Part shown: piece after piece, positions 1 through 8,746 of the stretch
How the letters are laid out: each line of letters starts with the position of its first letter
Numbering within the stretch: position 1 is the first letter of the stretch
Assembly: GCF_000737695.1 (NCBI RefSeq)
Contig: NZ_JPRM01000005.1
Span: forward strand, 53,941-117,940
Direction of reading: 5' to 3'
Source: Flavobacterium hydatis
GTDB lineage: Bacteria > Bacteroidota > Bacteroidia > Flavobacteriales > Flavobacteriaceae
DNA: 64,000 nt
Notes under the pieces: model-generated
What the model was told of the DNA's origin: nothing
Database searches by the model: none
The model's input: only the letters and a program-made list of their open reading frames with translations
Position numbers and translations under genes: made by a program

Positions 1-58
1 AAACTTCAACTGCATTTTCCTTTATTATTTACCCCACAAACAAAATACTTTTATCCGA

Positions 59-304
59 TTATTTCAATTCTAAATTCCTACCCACATAATAACCTGTCAT
101 CATGTCTATTACATCCTCAAGAATATCAACTTCAATATCTCTCCACTCTTTTATCAAAAAAGCATCAAACTCATGAAACTCCTTTAAGATTGTATCTTTA
201 CCAATTCCCTCTTCATTCAAATCGATTGCAAGTTGTCTTAATGACTCCACTGGTAACTCATTTAAAAAAGTTTCCTCTATTCTATCCCTAATAATTGATT
301 CCAT
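59..304 (-). CDS. Small hypothetical protein (81 aa)
   Basis: An acidic, soluble protein of 81 residues with no signal peptide and no membrane segment. I do not recognise the family. It lies 37 nt downstream of the DUF4274-like gene on the same strand, so the two could be co-transcribed. Its size, acidity and company fit the small immunity-like or orphan proteins that follow polymorphic toxin loci in Bacteroidota, but no toxin is visible here because the window starts just beyond it. The ATG start is the only good one. The reading frame is open throughout and reads like real protein, but function is unknown. Confidence 0.6.
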   Translation of the reverse strand: MESIIRDRIEETFLNELPVESLRQLAIDLNEEGIGKDTILKEFHEFDAFLIKEWRDIEVDILEDVIDMMTGYYVGRNLELK

Positions 305-341
305 ATATTCCGTTCTTTTAATTCACAAATAAAAATGTTGC

Positions 342-1262
342 TTATAAATCTCTAAATTTTAAATGATCAGAACTAAACAGCAATCCAATACCACTATAAG
401 GATCCCTTTTTAAATCATAAAAATTAGTTACCCCTTCCAAATCTTTATACAAATCGTCAATTATTGCACTGACCTGAAAACCATCTATTGTATGCTTTAT
501 AATTGTATCAGCAAGACAAGTCAGTTCTTTTGTCGAGTTAGTTACGCCTATGTTATTCCCTGTTTCCCAATCCCAAATAATCCAATCCCAATTGTTCTTT
601 TTATGCACACAATCCATCCATAAATAAGACAGATTATTAATTTTTATCTTCCCCAATTCCTTTTCTTTCCAGTGTTCAATGCTTTCTATTATAGCTTGAA
701 TTACAGTATCGGTTTCACCATAAATAAAATCAGGATTCGAGACCTGAATAATCTTTATAGCATCTTTTATCTTAGTTTCAATCTTTTTTAATTCCTTCTC
801 ATTTGGCTTTCTTAAAAAAGCAAACTCAATATCCTGACGTTCAAAAATAACTCCTTTAGACTTTTCGAGCATTTCTGGCGGAATACATTTTGTATTAGAA
901 TATTCATCAAGAAATTCATCCTTTGGGTTAAAAGAGAAATTTTCATCTTCATAAAAACCAGCACAATATCGTTGCTCGATTTCTTTTATAAGTTTATAAC
1001 TCTCATAATTAATATCCTCTTTGGCTTCATCCTCATTTGTAAACTTGCAAAAATAATCTGGCTGAAGAAACCAATACAAACACAAAGCAGTCCCTTTATC
1101 ACAATGTTTTTGCTTAATAATCCAATCAAAAGGTTCTACTCCGTCATCATAATTCCAATTCTGTACAAACTGATGCAACTCCGCAGCAGTTAATTTCTCA
1201 TAAGACATCTCGCCATTTACAGCTTTAAGAACCCGATTTTTACTTTTCTTATTAAACTCCAT
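342..1262 (-). CDS. DUF4274-like domain protein
   Basis: A 306-residue soluble protein without signal peptide. Residues about 24-75 (start LTAAELHQFVQNWNYDDG, then DKGTALCLYWFLQPDYF) resemble the DUF4274 domain, found in small proteins near secreted toxins and often suspected of immunity or accessory roles. The rest (about 90-306) is charged and Trp-rich, with a WDWIIWDWETG stretch, and I cannot place it. It shares strand and a short gap with the 81-aa gene downstream. The DUF4274 assignment is from memory of the motif and is moderately secure; the biological role is not known. Confidence 0.6.
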   Translation of the reverse strand: MEFNKKSKNRVLKAVNGEMSYEKLTAAELHQFVQNWNYDDGVEPFDWIIKQKHCDKGTALCLYWFLQPDYFCKFTNEDEAKEDINYESYKLIKEIEQRYCAGFYEDENFSFNPKDEFLDEYSNTKCIPPEMLEKSKGVIFERQDIEFAFLRKPNEKELKKIETKIKDAIKIIQVSNPDFIYGETDTVIQAIIESIEHWKEKELGKIKINNLSYLWMDCVHKKNNWDWIIWDWETGNNIGVTNSTKELTCLADTIIKHTIDGFQVSAIIDDLYKDLEGVTNFYDLKRDPYSGIGLLFSSDHLKFRDL

Positions 1263-1349
1263 TTTTTCTCTTAATAATAGCTTTTTAATTATTTCAATCT
1301 CATCACAAATTTAAAAACCTACGCTTACAAAAACAGCAAAACAACACAT

Positions 1350-1397
1350 AAAAAAACTTCTATAACAACAAGTCATTAAACTCATTGTTATAGAAGT
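1350..1397 (-). terminator. Hairpin terminator downstream of the 130-aa gene
   Basis: ACTTCTATAACAA (1356-1368) pairs perfectly with TTGTTATAGAAGT (1385-1397). Read on the minus strand the second arm is followed by a run of T residues, as expected for an intrinsic terminator of the gene at 1419-1811. Confidence 0.6.
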
Positions 1398-1418
1398 CTT
1401 TAAATTATTAAAAGCCTT

Positions 1419-1811
1419 TTATTTGCTATCGACTTTCTTAACCGTTAAAGCAGAAACATCATATCCTAGATTACGCAATACCTCTAATCCATCAAGAGGT
1501 TCCAACTTGTTTTTACCTGTCCATCCTTTTTGTAAGCCAAATAAAATACATTCTCTAACATATTTAGGCCTATTCAGGTTTACAACTTCCTTCTCGTCAG
1601 TTAACGGTTTAATAAGAGGAAAACCGAAATTTAAAGGAAGCCCAATTATTGGATCATCCCATGTTAGGAAATCGACTAATAATGGTGTTAGCTTATAATC
1701 CTTCAAAAATATTTTTATGGTCAATGTTCCTTCCTGTGCAGGTAAATCAACCTTTCCGGTCATTGTATAGAGATAAACGTTATCCTCGACAGTTATTTTT
1801 CTTAATTTCAT
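1419..1811 (-). CDS. Hypothetical protein (130 aa)
   Basis: A 130-residue soluble protein that opens MKLRKITVEDNVYLYTMTGK and carries a RPKYVRECILFGLQKGW segment near residues 80-97. I do not recognise the family. It has no signal peptide, so it is probably cytoplasmic. It stands alone on the minus strand, with a strong hairpin terminator just after its stop, so it is probably a monocistronic unit. The reading frame is consistent and the hairpin supports a real gene. No function is proposed. Confidence 0.6.
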   Translation of the reverse strand: MKLRKITVEDNVYLYTMTGKVDLPAQEGTLTIKIFLKDYKLTPLLVDFLTWDDPIIGLPLNFGFPLIKPLTDEKEVVNLNRPKYVRECILFGLQKGWTGKNKLEPLDGLEVLRNLGYDVSALTVKKVDSK

Positions 1812-1872
1812 TTGTGTAAATTAAAGAGTAGTAAAACTAAACATCTATTTCTTTAAATCTATTAAAATTTCA

Positions 1873-2016
1873 TTTAACACATAGAAACATAGATTCTACA
1901 TGCAAAAAAGAATACCAAAAAGAAATACATTTCTTTCACATAGTCAGCTCTGTGCTTTATAAATAAGTGAAACGCCTTTATTTAAGAGTACAAATTCTAT
2001 GTTTCTATGTGTTTAA
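1873..2016. repeat. Long inverted repeat (AACACATAGAAACATAG arms)
   Basis: The arm TTTAACACATAGAAACATAGA (from 1873) is repeated in reverse complement as TCTATGTTTCTATGTGTTTAAA (ending 2016), around a roughly 100-nt centre. No reading frame fills it. It looks like a dispersed intergenic element or small MITE-like repeat of the kind scattered through flavobacterial genomes. It fills the gap between the 130-aa gene and the metal locus. Confidence 0.6.
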
Positions 2017-2065
2017 AATAAATTCACCATAACCATCACGCATAAAAAAACTATCCTAAATCCCG

Positions 2066-3025
2066 TTACAAACTATAATTCAGGTTTACGCTCCAGCGGT
2101 AATTAGCCTCCATTGCGCCATTCGATAAATTCTGATTTATAGGAAGCATTCCATTTACACCAACCGAAAATTTATCTTTCCCAACCTCGATACCAAATTT
2201 CCCAAACAAGATATCTCCTGCCGTATTTGGTAAGTCAAGACCATGTTGCTTATTTGTAGCATAAACTTCACCCGCAAAACCAAGCTGAGGAACTACTTGT
2301 ACCGATGGTAAATCAAACAAATAAAAGAACGTTCCCGAGTAATTAAATTGATTTCCGTATTGGTATTTCTGTTCATTTTCGGTTTTTATAACATAATTAA
2401 GCATGGTGTTTAAACCCAAATTCTTTCTCTTAATTACATATTCCGAAACCAATAAATAATCCCAACTTCCGGTACCTAACTGAAAACTCTTGTTTACACT
2501 CCCCACATTATTAGCTTCATTAAACTTTCCTGTTGGCATTTTTACACCACCACCTATGTCTATTTTATGCGTAAAAAAAGTGCTGTCCTTTTGCGTTTCA
2601 AACACCGTATAAAGCGCCATTACCGAAATATCTCCCAATCCCGAAATACTCTCTGTTCCAGTAGTTAATTCGCGACTATGAAAATGATATGGAACCAATG
2701 CCGAAATCTGAATTCTCTTAGTAACCGGAATACGCGCCCAAGCCTGAACCGTATTAAAATTCTCATCGATCCAAGGAGAATTAGCAAAAATACCATCTCG
2801 GCTCGTATAACTTTGGTGGAAATAACGCAAACCAACAAAATTTGTGTTCAACATCGAGCTAAAACCCATGCTACCACCACTCGCCGAACAACCGCAAGCA
2901 TCGCAATCAAAGTCTTCCATCATTGCCAAACGCTGAAATGTAAAGCTCGAAATACTATCTTTTACCGATGTTGCAAAAGTTAGATTGCAAACTAAAATTA
3001 AACTTAAAACTATTATTTTTCTCAT
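2066..3025 (-). CDS. Outer-membrane barrel-like protein with CxxCxC motif
   Basis: A 319-residue exported protein. Residues 1-18 form a Sec signal peptide. Soon after it comes a Cys motif (C41, C44, C46: CDACGC) and then a Gly/Ser stretch. The remainder is alternating aromatic/polar strands (WARIPVTKRIQISALVPYHF, GLGDISVMALY, the C-terminal YRWSVNLNYSL ending in a hydrophobic residue), typical of an outer-membrane beta-barrel of the transporter/MetA-like type. It is the last gene of a four-gene minus-strand set with an MbnH-like peroxidase and an MbnP-like lipoprotein. A role in moving or binding a metal such as copper at the cell surface is inferred from the Cys cluster and neighbours only. 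Confidence 0.65.
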   Translation of the reverse strand: MRKIIVLSLILVCNLTFATSVKDSISSFTFQRLAMMEDFDCDACGCSASGGSMGFSSMLNTNFVGLRYFHQSYTSRDGIFANSPWIDENFNTVQAWARIPVTKRIQISALVPYHFHSRELTTGTESISGLGDISVMALYTVFETQKDSTFFTHKIDIGGGVKMPTGKFNEANNVGSVNKSFQLGTGSWDYLLVSEYVIKRKNLGLNTMLNYVIKTENEQKYQYGNQFNYSGTFFYLFDLPSVQVVPQLGFAGEVYATNKQHGLDLPNTAGDILFGKFGIEVGKDKFSVGVNGMLPINQNLSNGAMEANYRWSVNLNYSL

Positions 3026-3039
3026 TGTATTTTATTTTT

Positions 3040-3195
3040 TCAGGAGCAATTCCCGCTTTCCGTTGCAAGCTTTTCTTAAAATCCCATTTTTCTATACGTT
3101 TACAAAGTTTCCGCTGGTCACTTTGTAAACCCAAGAAAAAATAAGGTCTTTTCTCAAAAAGGCTTTACACTACAATCGGGGCTAAAACTCCTATT
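3040..3195. repeat. REP-like dispersed element, copy 1
   Basis: Conserved left end CAGGAGCAATTCCCGCTTTC and conserved right end CACTACAATCGGGGCTAAAA flank a centre that contains its own hairpin (GTTTACAAAGT ... ACTTTGTAAAC). Three further members with the same ends but different centres occur near 4270-4400, 38341-38455 and 50976-51063. Non-coding. Confidence 0.7.
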
Positions 3196-3219
3196 TTCAT
3201 TATATTATTTATTGCTATC

Positions 3220-4257
3220 CTAAAACTCCGAAAGCTTCCTATCAGTCAAGAATTGATTATCCGTTAATGTTTTCAGGAAAGCGATAATTTGTTTCTTATC
3301 CATTTCCGAAAGTTCGATTCCTAATTTTCCATTTTGTTTCAGGATAGGATCCAATGTTGCCGAAGCTTCAATTCCGCTGGCATAATGATTAAGAACCGCT
3401 TCAAGCGTTCCAAAACGTCCGTCGTGCATATAAGGAGCCGAAACTTCAACATTTCGCAAACTCTGCACTTTAAACTTATAGTAATCGCTTGCCAGTTGAG
3501 TCACTTTATAGCGTCCCACATCGTTTACTTTAGGATTTACTGCAAGACCATTATTACGGAACGAATCGTCGGTCATTAAATCGGTGGCGTGACACGAAGC
3601 ACATTTAGAATTAAACAAAGCATACCCCGCTAATTCGTCGGCAGTAAGAGTTCCTCCAGATTCATTACGGCGGTATTTATCAAAACGAGAATTAGATGAT
3701 GTTGCCATTACCATAAATTGCGAAAGTGCTTTAAGCATATTCTCAGTAGTAATTGCGCCATCGGCAAATGCTTGCCCAAAAAGAGTTCGGTACGTTTTAT
3801 CGCCACGCATCATTTCTAGAATAGCATTTAAATCGCCATTCATTTCGATATCGCTCGTAAGCGGAATTATAGGTTGTAAATCCAGATGATTGGTAACGCC
3901 ATCGTACATAAAAGTAGTTTGATAAGCTAAGTTCTGGATTGGCGGCGCATTTCTTGTTCCTAAAGCATCACCAACCCCATGACTTACAGTATGCCCGTGA
4001 TGTGTAAATGCGTTTTCCTGAATATGGCAAAACCCACAGGAAACAATTCCATCAGAGGCTAAACGCCCATCATAGAATAGTTTTTTACCTAATTCAAATC
4101 CTTTTTCTGTTGGTGGGTTTACGGCAATATTATAAACTAGAGCCGGAAAATTAGATGGCACCTTAAAGTCTAAAGGCACATTTATATATTCATCATCCTG
4201 ATCACTACAACTACATAATAACGGAATCATAACCCAAAGAAAATATTTTATTCTCAT
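3220..4257 (-). CDS. Di-haem cytochrome c peroxidase (MauG/MbnH-like)
   Basis: A 345-residue lipoprotein (lipobox LLCSC, probable modified Cys at 15 or 17). Two haem-binding CxxCH motifs are clear: CGFCH at residues 74-78 and CASCH at 219-223, the spacing expected of the bacterial di-haem peroxidase/MauG family. Other family landmarks are KLFYDGRL near 59-66, a TRNAPPIQNLAY segment at 101-112 and APYMHDGRFGTLEAVL at 274-289. Its immediate upstream partner is an MbnP-like lipoprotein. In methanotrophs MbnH is a di-haem enzyme that oxidises a Trp of MbnP to kynurenine, creating a copper site. The same pairing here suggests a dedicated Trp-oxidising enzyme rather than a peroxide-detoxifying one; this is inference from context. 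Confidence 0.88.
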   Translation of the reverse strand: MRIKYFLWVMIPLLCSCSDQDDEYINVPLDFKVPSNFPALVYNIAVNPPTEKGFELGKKLFYDGRLASDGIVSCGFCHIQENAFTHHGHTVSHGVGDALGTRNAPPIQNLAYQTTFMYDGVTNHLDLQPIIPLTSDIEMNGDLNAILEMMRGDKTYRTLFGQAFADGAITTENMLKALSQFMVMATSSNSRFDKYRRNESGGTLTADELAGYALFNSKCASCHATDLMTDDSFRNNGLAVNPKVNDVGRYKVTQLASDYYKFKVQSLRNVEVSAPYMHDGRFGTLEAVLNHYASGIEASATLDPILKQNGKLGIELSEMDKKQIIAFLKTLTDNQFLTDRKLSEF

Positions 4258-4269
4258 GGTTTCTAAATT

Positions 4270-4402
4270 TTAAAAGAAGCACAAAAGCTCGATTCTAGCC
4301 CCGGTTGCCGCGGCATCCTTTTTTATTTTTCTTTAAAATAAAAAAGATATAGCAGAAAACGGGACAAGAGTTCCTTATGAAAAACAACCTTTGTGCTCCT
4401 AA
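4270..4402. repeat. REP-like dispersed element, copy 2 (opposite orientation)
   Basis: Reading the minus strand gives AGGAACTCTTGTCCCGTTTT at one end and GGCAACCGGGGCTAGAATCG at the other, around an A/T hairpin (CTTTTTTATTTT ... AAAATAAAAAAG). It sits between the peroxidase gene and the MbnP-like gene and therefore interrupts an otherwise operon-like arrangement. Non-coding. Confidence 0.65.
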
Positions 4403-4410
4403 AAATGAAA

Positions 4411-5214
4411 TTAATCGTTGTGTACGTGATCTACTCTAAACATTGTTGCAACATTGGCAGTAATTAAAGGCAAAGCAGCTCCGCCCATAATCATAGCGCC
4501 TGTTCCGCCCATGTTATAATCTGAAAGTTTGATTTTGTTAGGTCCGTCAAGAATTTTAGACAAATCGGTAATGATGTGTACATCTGGCGAAATGTTTGTT
4601 CTTACCAAGGCTTTGGTTGGGAAATCCAGCGTTACTTCGGTATAGTTATAATCTGTTCCTGTTTGTCCTGTATGAATCATAAAAGGAAGAGCAGTTGTAA
4701 CCGTTTCGGAAGTAAAATTACCTTCGAAAGCAAGGAATTTATATCCTGCAGTCCAGTTCCATAACATTTTGGCAGCTTGAGCTTGTGCCAGGAAATCTCC
4801 TTGTCCTGATGCCCCTAATTGCCATTGTTCTTTATCTACTCCTATTCCGAATTTTACTTTTACGTAATCTCCCGCAGGAACGTCTGATAAGATAAATTTA
4901 TAACCTGCTGCACTTGCTTCGTCAGCAATAAAATAGCTTTTTGCTTTTGGGTATGTAAATGTAGTTCCGTCAGTTTTTGTTAAAACAATATTACTTACGA
5001 TGTATTTAACCGTTGTAATTTTTAAAACTTCCTTATTTGTTGTTGTGTTTGGTTGTGTTTCCAGAATTAAATCATTTGATCCAAAAGAGTTGTCAAATTT
5101 TAACCCCATTTTTCCAGTTCCAGAAACTGAGTCATTATTATCATCACTTGAACACGCTGAAATAGTAGCAGTTATAGCCAAAATAGCTACTGCTTTGTAT
5201 AATATTTTTTTCAT
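4411..5214 (-). CDS. MbnP-like lipoprotein (putative copper-binding)
   Basis: A 267-residue lipoprotein (lipobox ISAC, Cys21, followed by SSDDNND). The body matches the MbnP-like family by its pattern: KFDNSFGSNDL near 39-49, YIVSNIVLTKTDG at 71-83, a Trp at 131, the MLWNWTAGYKFLAFEG block at 150-165 (Trp 152 and 154), HTG at 181-183 and a His-rich C-terminus (HVHND). In the methanotroph MbnP a Trp is converted to kynurenine by the partner di-haem enzyme to complete a Cu(I) site. The partner-like gene is directly downstream. The most likely role is periplasmic or surface copper acquisition or handling; the exact ligand Trp cannot be fixed without a structural alignment. Confidence 0.75.
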   Translation of the reverse strand: MKKILYKAVAILAITATISACSSDDNNDSVSGTGKMGLKFDNSFGSNDLILETQPNTTTNKEVLKITTVKYIVSNIVLTKTDGTTFTYPKAKSYFIADEASAAGYKFILSDVPAGDYVKVKFGIGVDKEQWQLGASGQGDFLAQAQAAKMLWNWTAGYKFLAFEGNFTSETVTTALPFMIHTGQTGTDYNYTEVTLDFPTKALVRTNISPDVHIITDLSKILDGPNKIKLSDYNMGGTGAMIMGGAALPLITANVATMFRVDHVHND

Positions 5215-5324
5215 TTTTGAGTTGTATATCTTTAATAAGTCTTTAAAATAGTATGTGCATAGGCTTACCTCAAATGATAATAATCAAATGAAATAGCAGG
5301 ACACAAAAGTGTTTTAATTAAAAT

Positions 5325-5699
5325 TTAAGAAATACGTGCTGGTGGATGAAAAAATAAATCGGCATTAAGATGCGAATACAAATTAGCGTAAGCCGCATTA
5401 ATTTGTGATTTAGCATTGTTTGGATAAAATTGTAGGGTAAACAATTTAGTTGATTCGAACATTAAATCGACTTTATCCAAAAGGGTATTTTTTTTATCAG
5501 ATGAAGATGGCTTTTCAGCATCGGCAGCTTTAGCCAATTCTTTCATCAAGTGACACTTTCCGTTACACTGCATAACAGGCTTGGCCTTGTTCTCGCAAAG
5601 TACGGTCGAGATGTAATCATAATTGACAATATATTCTATAACCGGGAATACAGGTTTTAGAAAAATAGCAAGAATCAATATGAAGACTATTTTTTTCAC
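5325..5699 (-). CDS. Small Cys-rich membrane-anchored protein (CxxxCH)
   Basis: A 124-residue protein with a hydrophobic N-terminus (about 3-20) that is either a signal peptide or an anchor. It carries three Cys residues (35, 45, 49) in CENKAKPVMQCNGKCHLMKE. This is a recurrent small-protein signature in Bacteroidota with no settled function. The CNGKCH part resembles a metal or haem contact, but it has four residues between Cys and His rather than the classic CxxCH, so covalent haem attachment is not implied. It is the first gene of the minus-strand metal locus and shares the divergent upstream region with the Spy-like gene. A copper- or haem-related role is inferred from neighbours. Confidence 0.65.
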   Translation of the reverse strand: MKKIVFILILAIFLKPVFPVIEYIVNYDYISTVLCENKAKPVMQCNGKCHLMKELAKAADAEKPSSSDKKNTLLDKVDLMFESTKLFTLQFYPNNAKSQINAAYANLYSHLNADLFFHPPARIS

Positions 5700-5823
5700 G
5701 TTGCGAATTTAAGAAACAAATTTTATTTTATCATCTGTTAAATAAATTATAATTAAAATAAACACATTAAACCTATTGATTTTATCAATGTCTAACGACT
5801 ATAACCTTTAAAACAAACAAATC

Positions 5824-6261
5824 ATGAAAAAATTATTTATCGCTGCTTTATTGTTCGTTGGAATGGTAAGCTTTGCTCAAGATGCTACAACAACAACTTC
5901 TAAAACTCAAAAAGAAAGGTTGACTCCTGAACAACGAAATGAAAAACATTTAAAAAAACTGACTACCGAATTAAATCTAGATGCTAACCAACAAGCTCAG
6001 GTTGGAAAATTACTTGCTGACAGAAGTGCCAAAGCGCAAAAATACATGGAAACTCGTAAAGCCAGAAAAGATAGTAATGTAAAACCAACTGCTGAAGAAA
6101 AAGCTGCTCTTAAAAAAGAAATGATGGACGAGAAAACAGCAACAGAAACTCAAATGAAATCGATCTTAAATGCTGACCAGTACAAAAAATGGATTGCAAT
6201 GAGAGAAGAAAATAAAGAGAAGATGAAAGAAAAAATGAACGACAAGAAAAACAAACAATAA
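5824..6261 (+). CDS. Periplasmic Spy/CpxP-like helical protein
   Basis: A 145-residue exported protein with a signal peptide (about 1-19, MVSFAQ cleavage region). The mature part is highly charged and helical: LTPEQRNEKHLKKLTTELNL followed by an LDANQQAQVGKLL segment and a Lys/Glu-rich C-terminal tail. The LTPEQR...L.L...Q...V pattern matches the LTxxQ-type periplasmic proteins (Spy/CpxP-like) common in Bacteroidota. Members elsewhere act as envelope stress chaperones or sense metals. It is transcribed away from the MbnP-like locus across a 124-nt divergent region, and a clear terminator follows. The family call is by motif and composition. Confidence 0.65.
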   Translation: MKKLFIAALLFVGMVSFAQDATTTTSKTQKERLTPEQRNEKHLKKLTTELNLDANQQAQVGKLLADRSAKAQKYMETRKARKDSNVKPTAEEKAALKKEMMDEKTATETQMKSILNADQYKKWIAMREENKEKMKEKMNDKKNKQ

Positions 6262-6281
6262 TCCTAAATTCCACAAAAAAA

Positions 6282-6310
6282 AACTTCCAGCTCAAACTGG
6301 AAGTTTTTTT
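6282..6310 (+). terminator. Intrinsic terminator of the Spy-like gene
   Basis: AACTTCCAG (6282-6290) pairs with CTGGAAGTT (6297-6305) across a six-base loop and is followed by a T run. Confidence 0.8.
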
Positions 6311-6431
6311 GTTTTTATTCTTACCATTAAGAGATTAAGAAAATTAAGTTTTACACTTATCCTATCAGGATTATAAAATTTTGATTCCCTTAATGAAACG
6401 TAATTCCTTAATGGTGAAAAGAAAAAAATAT

Positions 6432-7718
6432 TTAGAAAGTTTTAGAAACTTTATCAATTGCCTGAATTGTAAAGTCTAAATCTTCGTATGATAATGCATC
6501 TGTAATAAACCATGTTTCGTATGCCGAAGGCGCGATATAAACTCCCTCTTGCAATAATCCGTGGAAGAATTTCTTGAACGTTTCGTTATCACCATTTGCA
6601 GCACTTTTAAAATCAGTAACTGGTGCAGCATCAAAATGTACCGAAATCATAGATCCTACTCTATTAATTGTATAAACTACATTATTAGCTTTAAGAACTC
6701 TATCAATTCCAGCTTCTAAATAAGCCGTTTTCTCATCTAAACGAGTAAAGATAGCACGGTCATTATCTAACGCTTGTAACATTGCTAATCCTGCTGCCAT
6801 TGCCAACGGATTACCTGATAATGTTCCTGCCTGATAAACTGGTCCTATTGGTGCTAAATAATTCATGATTTCTGCACGAGCAGCAAATGCTCCTACTGGC
6901 AAACCACCACCAATTACTTTACCGAATGTTACAATATCAGCCTTAATGTTAAATAATTCCTGAACTCCACCACGTGCAAGTCTAAAACCGGTCATAACCT
7001 CATCAAAGATTAATAATATTCCGTTTTCTGTACATAATTCGCGTAAGCCTTCTAAAAATCCCTTATTTGGCGGAATACAACCCATATTTCCTGCAACAGG
7101 CTCTATGATAATAGCTGCAATTTCGTTTTTGTTAGCATTAATTAATGTCGCTACATTTTCGAGATCATTGTATTTTGCCAGCAAAGTATCTTTTGCTGTT
7201 CCTTCTGTAACTCCTGGACTATTTGGGCTACCAAAAGTAACGGCTCCACTACCTGCCTGAATAAGGAATGAATCAGAATGTCCGTGGTAACAACCTGCAA
7301 ATTTTATAATTTTATCTCTCTTTGTAAATCCTCTTGCCAAACGTATTGCGCTCATACAAGCCTCTGTTCCTGAATTTACAAAACGAATTTTATCGATATT
7401 TGGAACCATCGAAACCGCCAAAGCTGCGATTTGAGTTTCCAATTCTGTTGGCATCCCAAAAGATGTTCCTAATTTTGCTTTCTCAATTACAGCATCAACA
7501 ACTGGAGCGTATGCATGGCCTAAAACCATTGGTCCCCATGAATTGATATAATCTATCAATTTGTTTCCGTCTTCATCATATAAATAAGCTCCTTTAGCGC
7601 TTTTTACAAAAATTGGAGTTCCTCCCACTGCTTTAAATGCTCTTACAGGCGAATTTACACCACCCGGAATTACTTTTTCTGCTTCAGCAAAAAGCTGACT
7701 GCTTCTTTGATATATCAT
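6432..7718 (-). CDS. hemL: Glutamate-1-semialdehyde 2,1-aminomutase
   Basis: At 428 residues this has the standard length for the enzyme that converts glutamate-1-semialdehyde to 5-aminolevulinate, the C5 route entry to haem. Visible signatures include the N-terminal [56 protein letters not shown] and the PLP-lysine region [18 protein letters not shown] near residues 264-281. It is a cytoplasmic class III aminotransferase-fold protein. It is isolated on the minus strand, followed by about 130 nt and the LysM protein gene upstream. No sign of truncation. The assignment is secure; the C5 pathway fits a haem-using organism with the peroxidase nearby, though no linkage is implied. Confidence 0.97.
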   Translation of the reverse strand: MIYQRSSQLFAEAEKVIPGGVNSPVRAFKAVGGTPIFVKSAKGAYLYDEDGNKLIDYINSWGPMVLGHAYAPVVDAVIEKAKLGTSFGMPTELETQIAALAVSMVPNIDKIRFVNSGTEACMSAIRLARGFTKRDKIIKFAGCYHGHSDSFLIQAGSGAVTFGSPNSPGVTEGTAKDTLLAKYNDLENVATLINANKNEIAAIIIEPVAGNMGCIPPNKGFLEGLRELCTENGILLIFDEVMTGFRLARGGVQELFNIKADIVTFGKVIGGGLPVGAFAARAEIMNYLAPIGPVYQAGTLSGNPLAMAAGLAMLQALDNDRAIFTRLDEKTAYLEAGIDRVLKANNVVYTINRVGSMISVHFDAAPVTDFKSAANGDNETFKKFFHGLLQEGVYIAPSAYETWFITDALSYEDLDFTIQAIDKVSKTF

Positions 7719-7849
7719 TATTAATTTTAAATTTTAGAGTTCTGATTTTAGATTTATATCATGCATTTAATCTTCATCTATTATAAGCTCATTACTATTT
7801 TTGATTTGTTTTAGTTGAGAAACAAATCAGTTTTATTTTTATTGAAATC

Positions 7850-8746
7850 TTACTTTACAATTAATCGCTGCCCGATAGAAAGCGTATTATCAGCAAGATT
7901 ATTTTTCTGTTTTAAATCATCAACAAGTACATTGAATTTTTTTGAAATAGAATATAATGTATCCCCCTTCTGAACTTCGTAGGTAGAAAGATTACCCGAA
8001 TTATTATTATTTGTTGTATTAGGCTTTGCCACAACGACCGTTGTAGTTTTCTCTATTACTACATAATCTTTACCCATAGCTATATTATCGTATTGGTGTA
8101 ATTCGTAACGCTCGATATAACTAATTAATTTCTCTGGATATTTAGGATCTGTAGCATATCCAGCGGCTCTTAATCCTTTTGCCCACGCTTTATAATCTCC
8201 TTTTTCATAAGTAAACAAGGTAGCATATCGGCTTTTTCCTGTTAGGAATAAAGCATGATCGCGAAACGATTCCGATGGATCTTTGTATTTTCTAAAACAT
8301 TCCTGAGCCGAATCATCATCATGACGAACACTTTCACCAACCCAATCTTTATGACATTTTATTCCGAAATGATTATTAGACGAAAGGGCTAAATCTCCTC
8401 TTCCTGCTCCCGATTCTAAAATTCCTTGTGCCAAAATAATACTTGCAGGAATCCCGTAACTTTTCATATTACCCATCGCAATATCTTTGTATTGAGAAAT
8501 ATAATCGCTGATTAAAGTATTGGTAACAACCGTTTTTGAAGTCGATTCGATAACTTCAGTCGTATTATTTGTTGTTTTTTTAGGCTCTGGTTTGGTATAA
8601 ACTGGCTTTTTCTTGGTCTGGATTGCTACTCTTTCTTTTTTTTGTTGGGTAGTAGCAGCCTTTTTGGTTGTTGCAATAGCGGGTTTGCTTGCGTTACAAC
8701 CTATTAGAGTTATCGTTATTAAGAGTAAGAGTGTTTTTTTAAACAT
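7850..8746 (-). CDS. Glucosaminidase/LysM cell-wall lipoprotein
   Basis: A 298-residue lipoprotein (lipobox LIGC, Cys17). After a Lys/Thr-rich linker (18-75), residues about 80-215 form a mannosyl-glycoprotein endo-beta-N-acetylglucosaminidase (FlgJ-like) domain: PASIILAQGILESGAGRG with the catalytic-type Glu, NNHFGIKCH, YKDPSESFRDHALFL and GLRAAGYATDPKY. The C-terminus (about 252-298) is a LysM domain (YEVQKGDTLYSISKKFNV ... LSIGQRLIVK) for peptidoglycan binding. It probably trims peptidoglycan during growth or envelope remodelling. Its start overlaps the end of the upstream PLP enzyme gene by 8 nt, so the two are translationally coupled. Confidence 0.9.
   Translation of the reverse strand: MFKKTLLLLITITLIGCNASKPAIATTKKAATTQQKKERVAIQTKKKPVYTKPEPKKTTNNTTEVIESTSKTVVTNTLISDYISQYKDIAMGNMKSYGIPASIILAQGILESGAGRGDLALSSNNHFGIKCHKDWVGESVRHDDDSAQECFRKYKDPSESFRDHALFLTGKSRYATLFTYEKGDYKAWAKGLRAAGYATDPKYPEKLISYIERYELHQYDNIAMGKDYVVIEKTTTVVVAKPNTTNNNNSGNLSTYEVQKGDTLYSISKKFNVLVDDLKQKNNLADNTLSIGQRLIVK

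Noticed and set aside
5545..5580. Possible c-type haem site CNGKCH in the small Cys protein
   Set aside because: The spacing is CxxxCH rather than CxxCH, so covalent haem binding is not supported without evidence.
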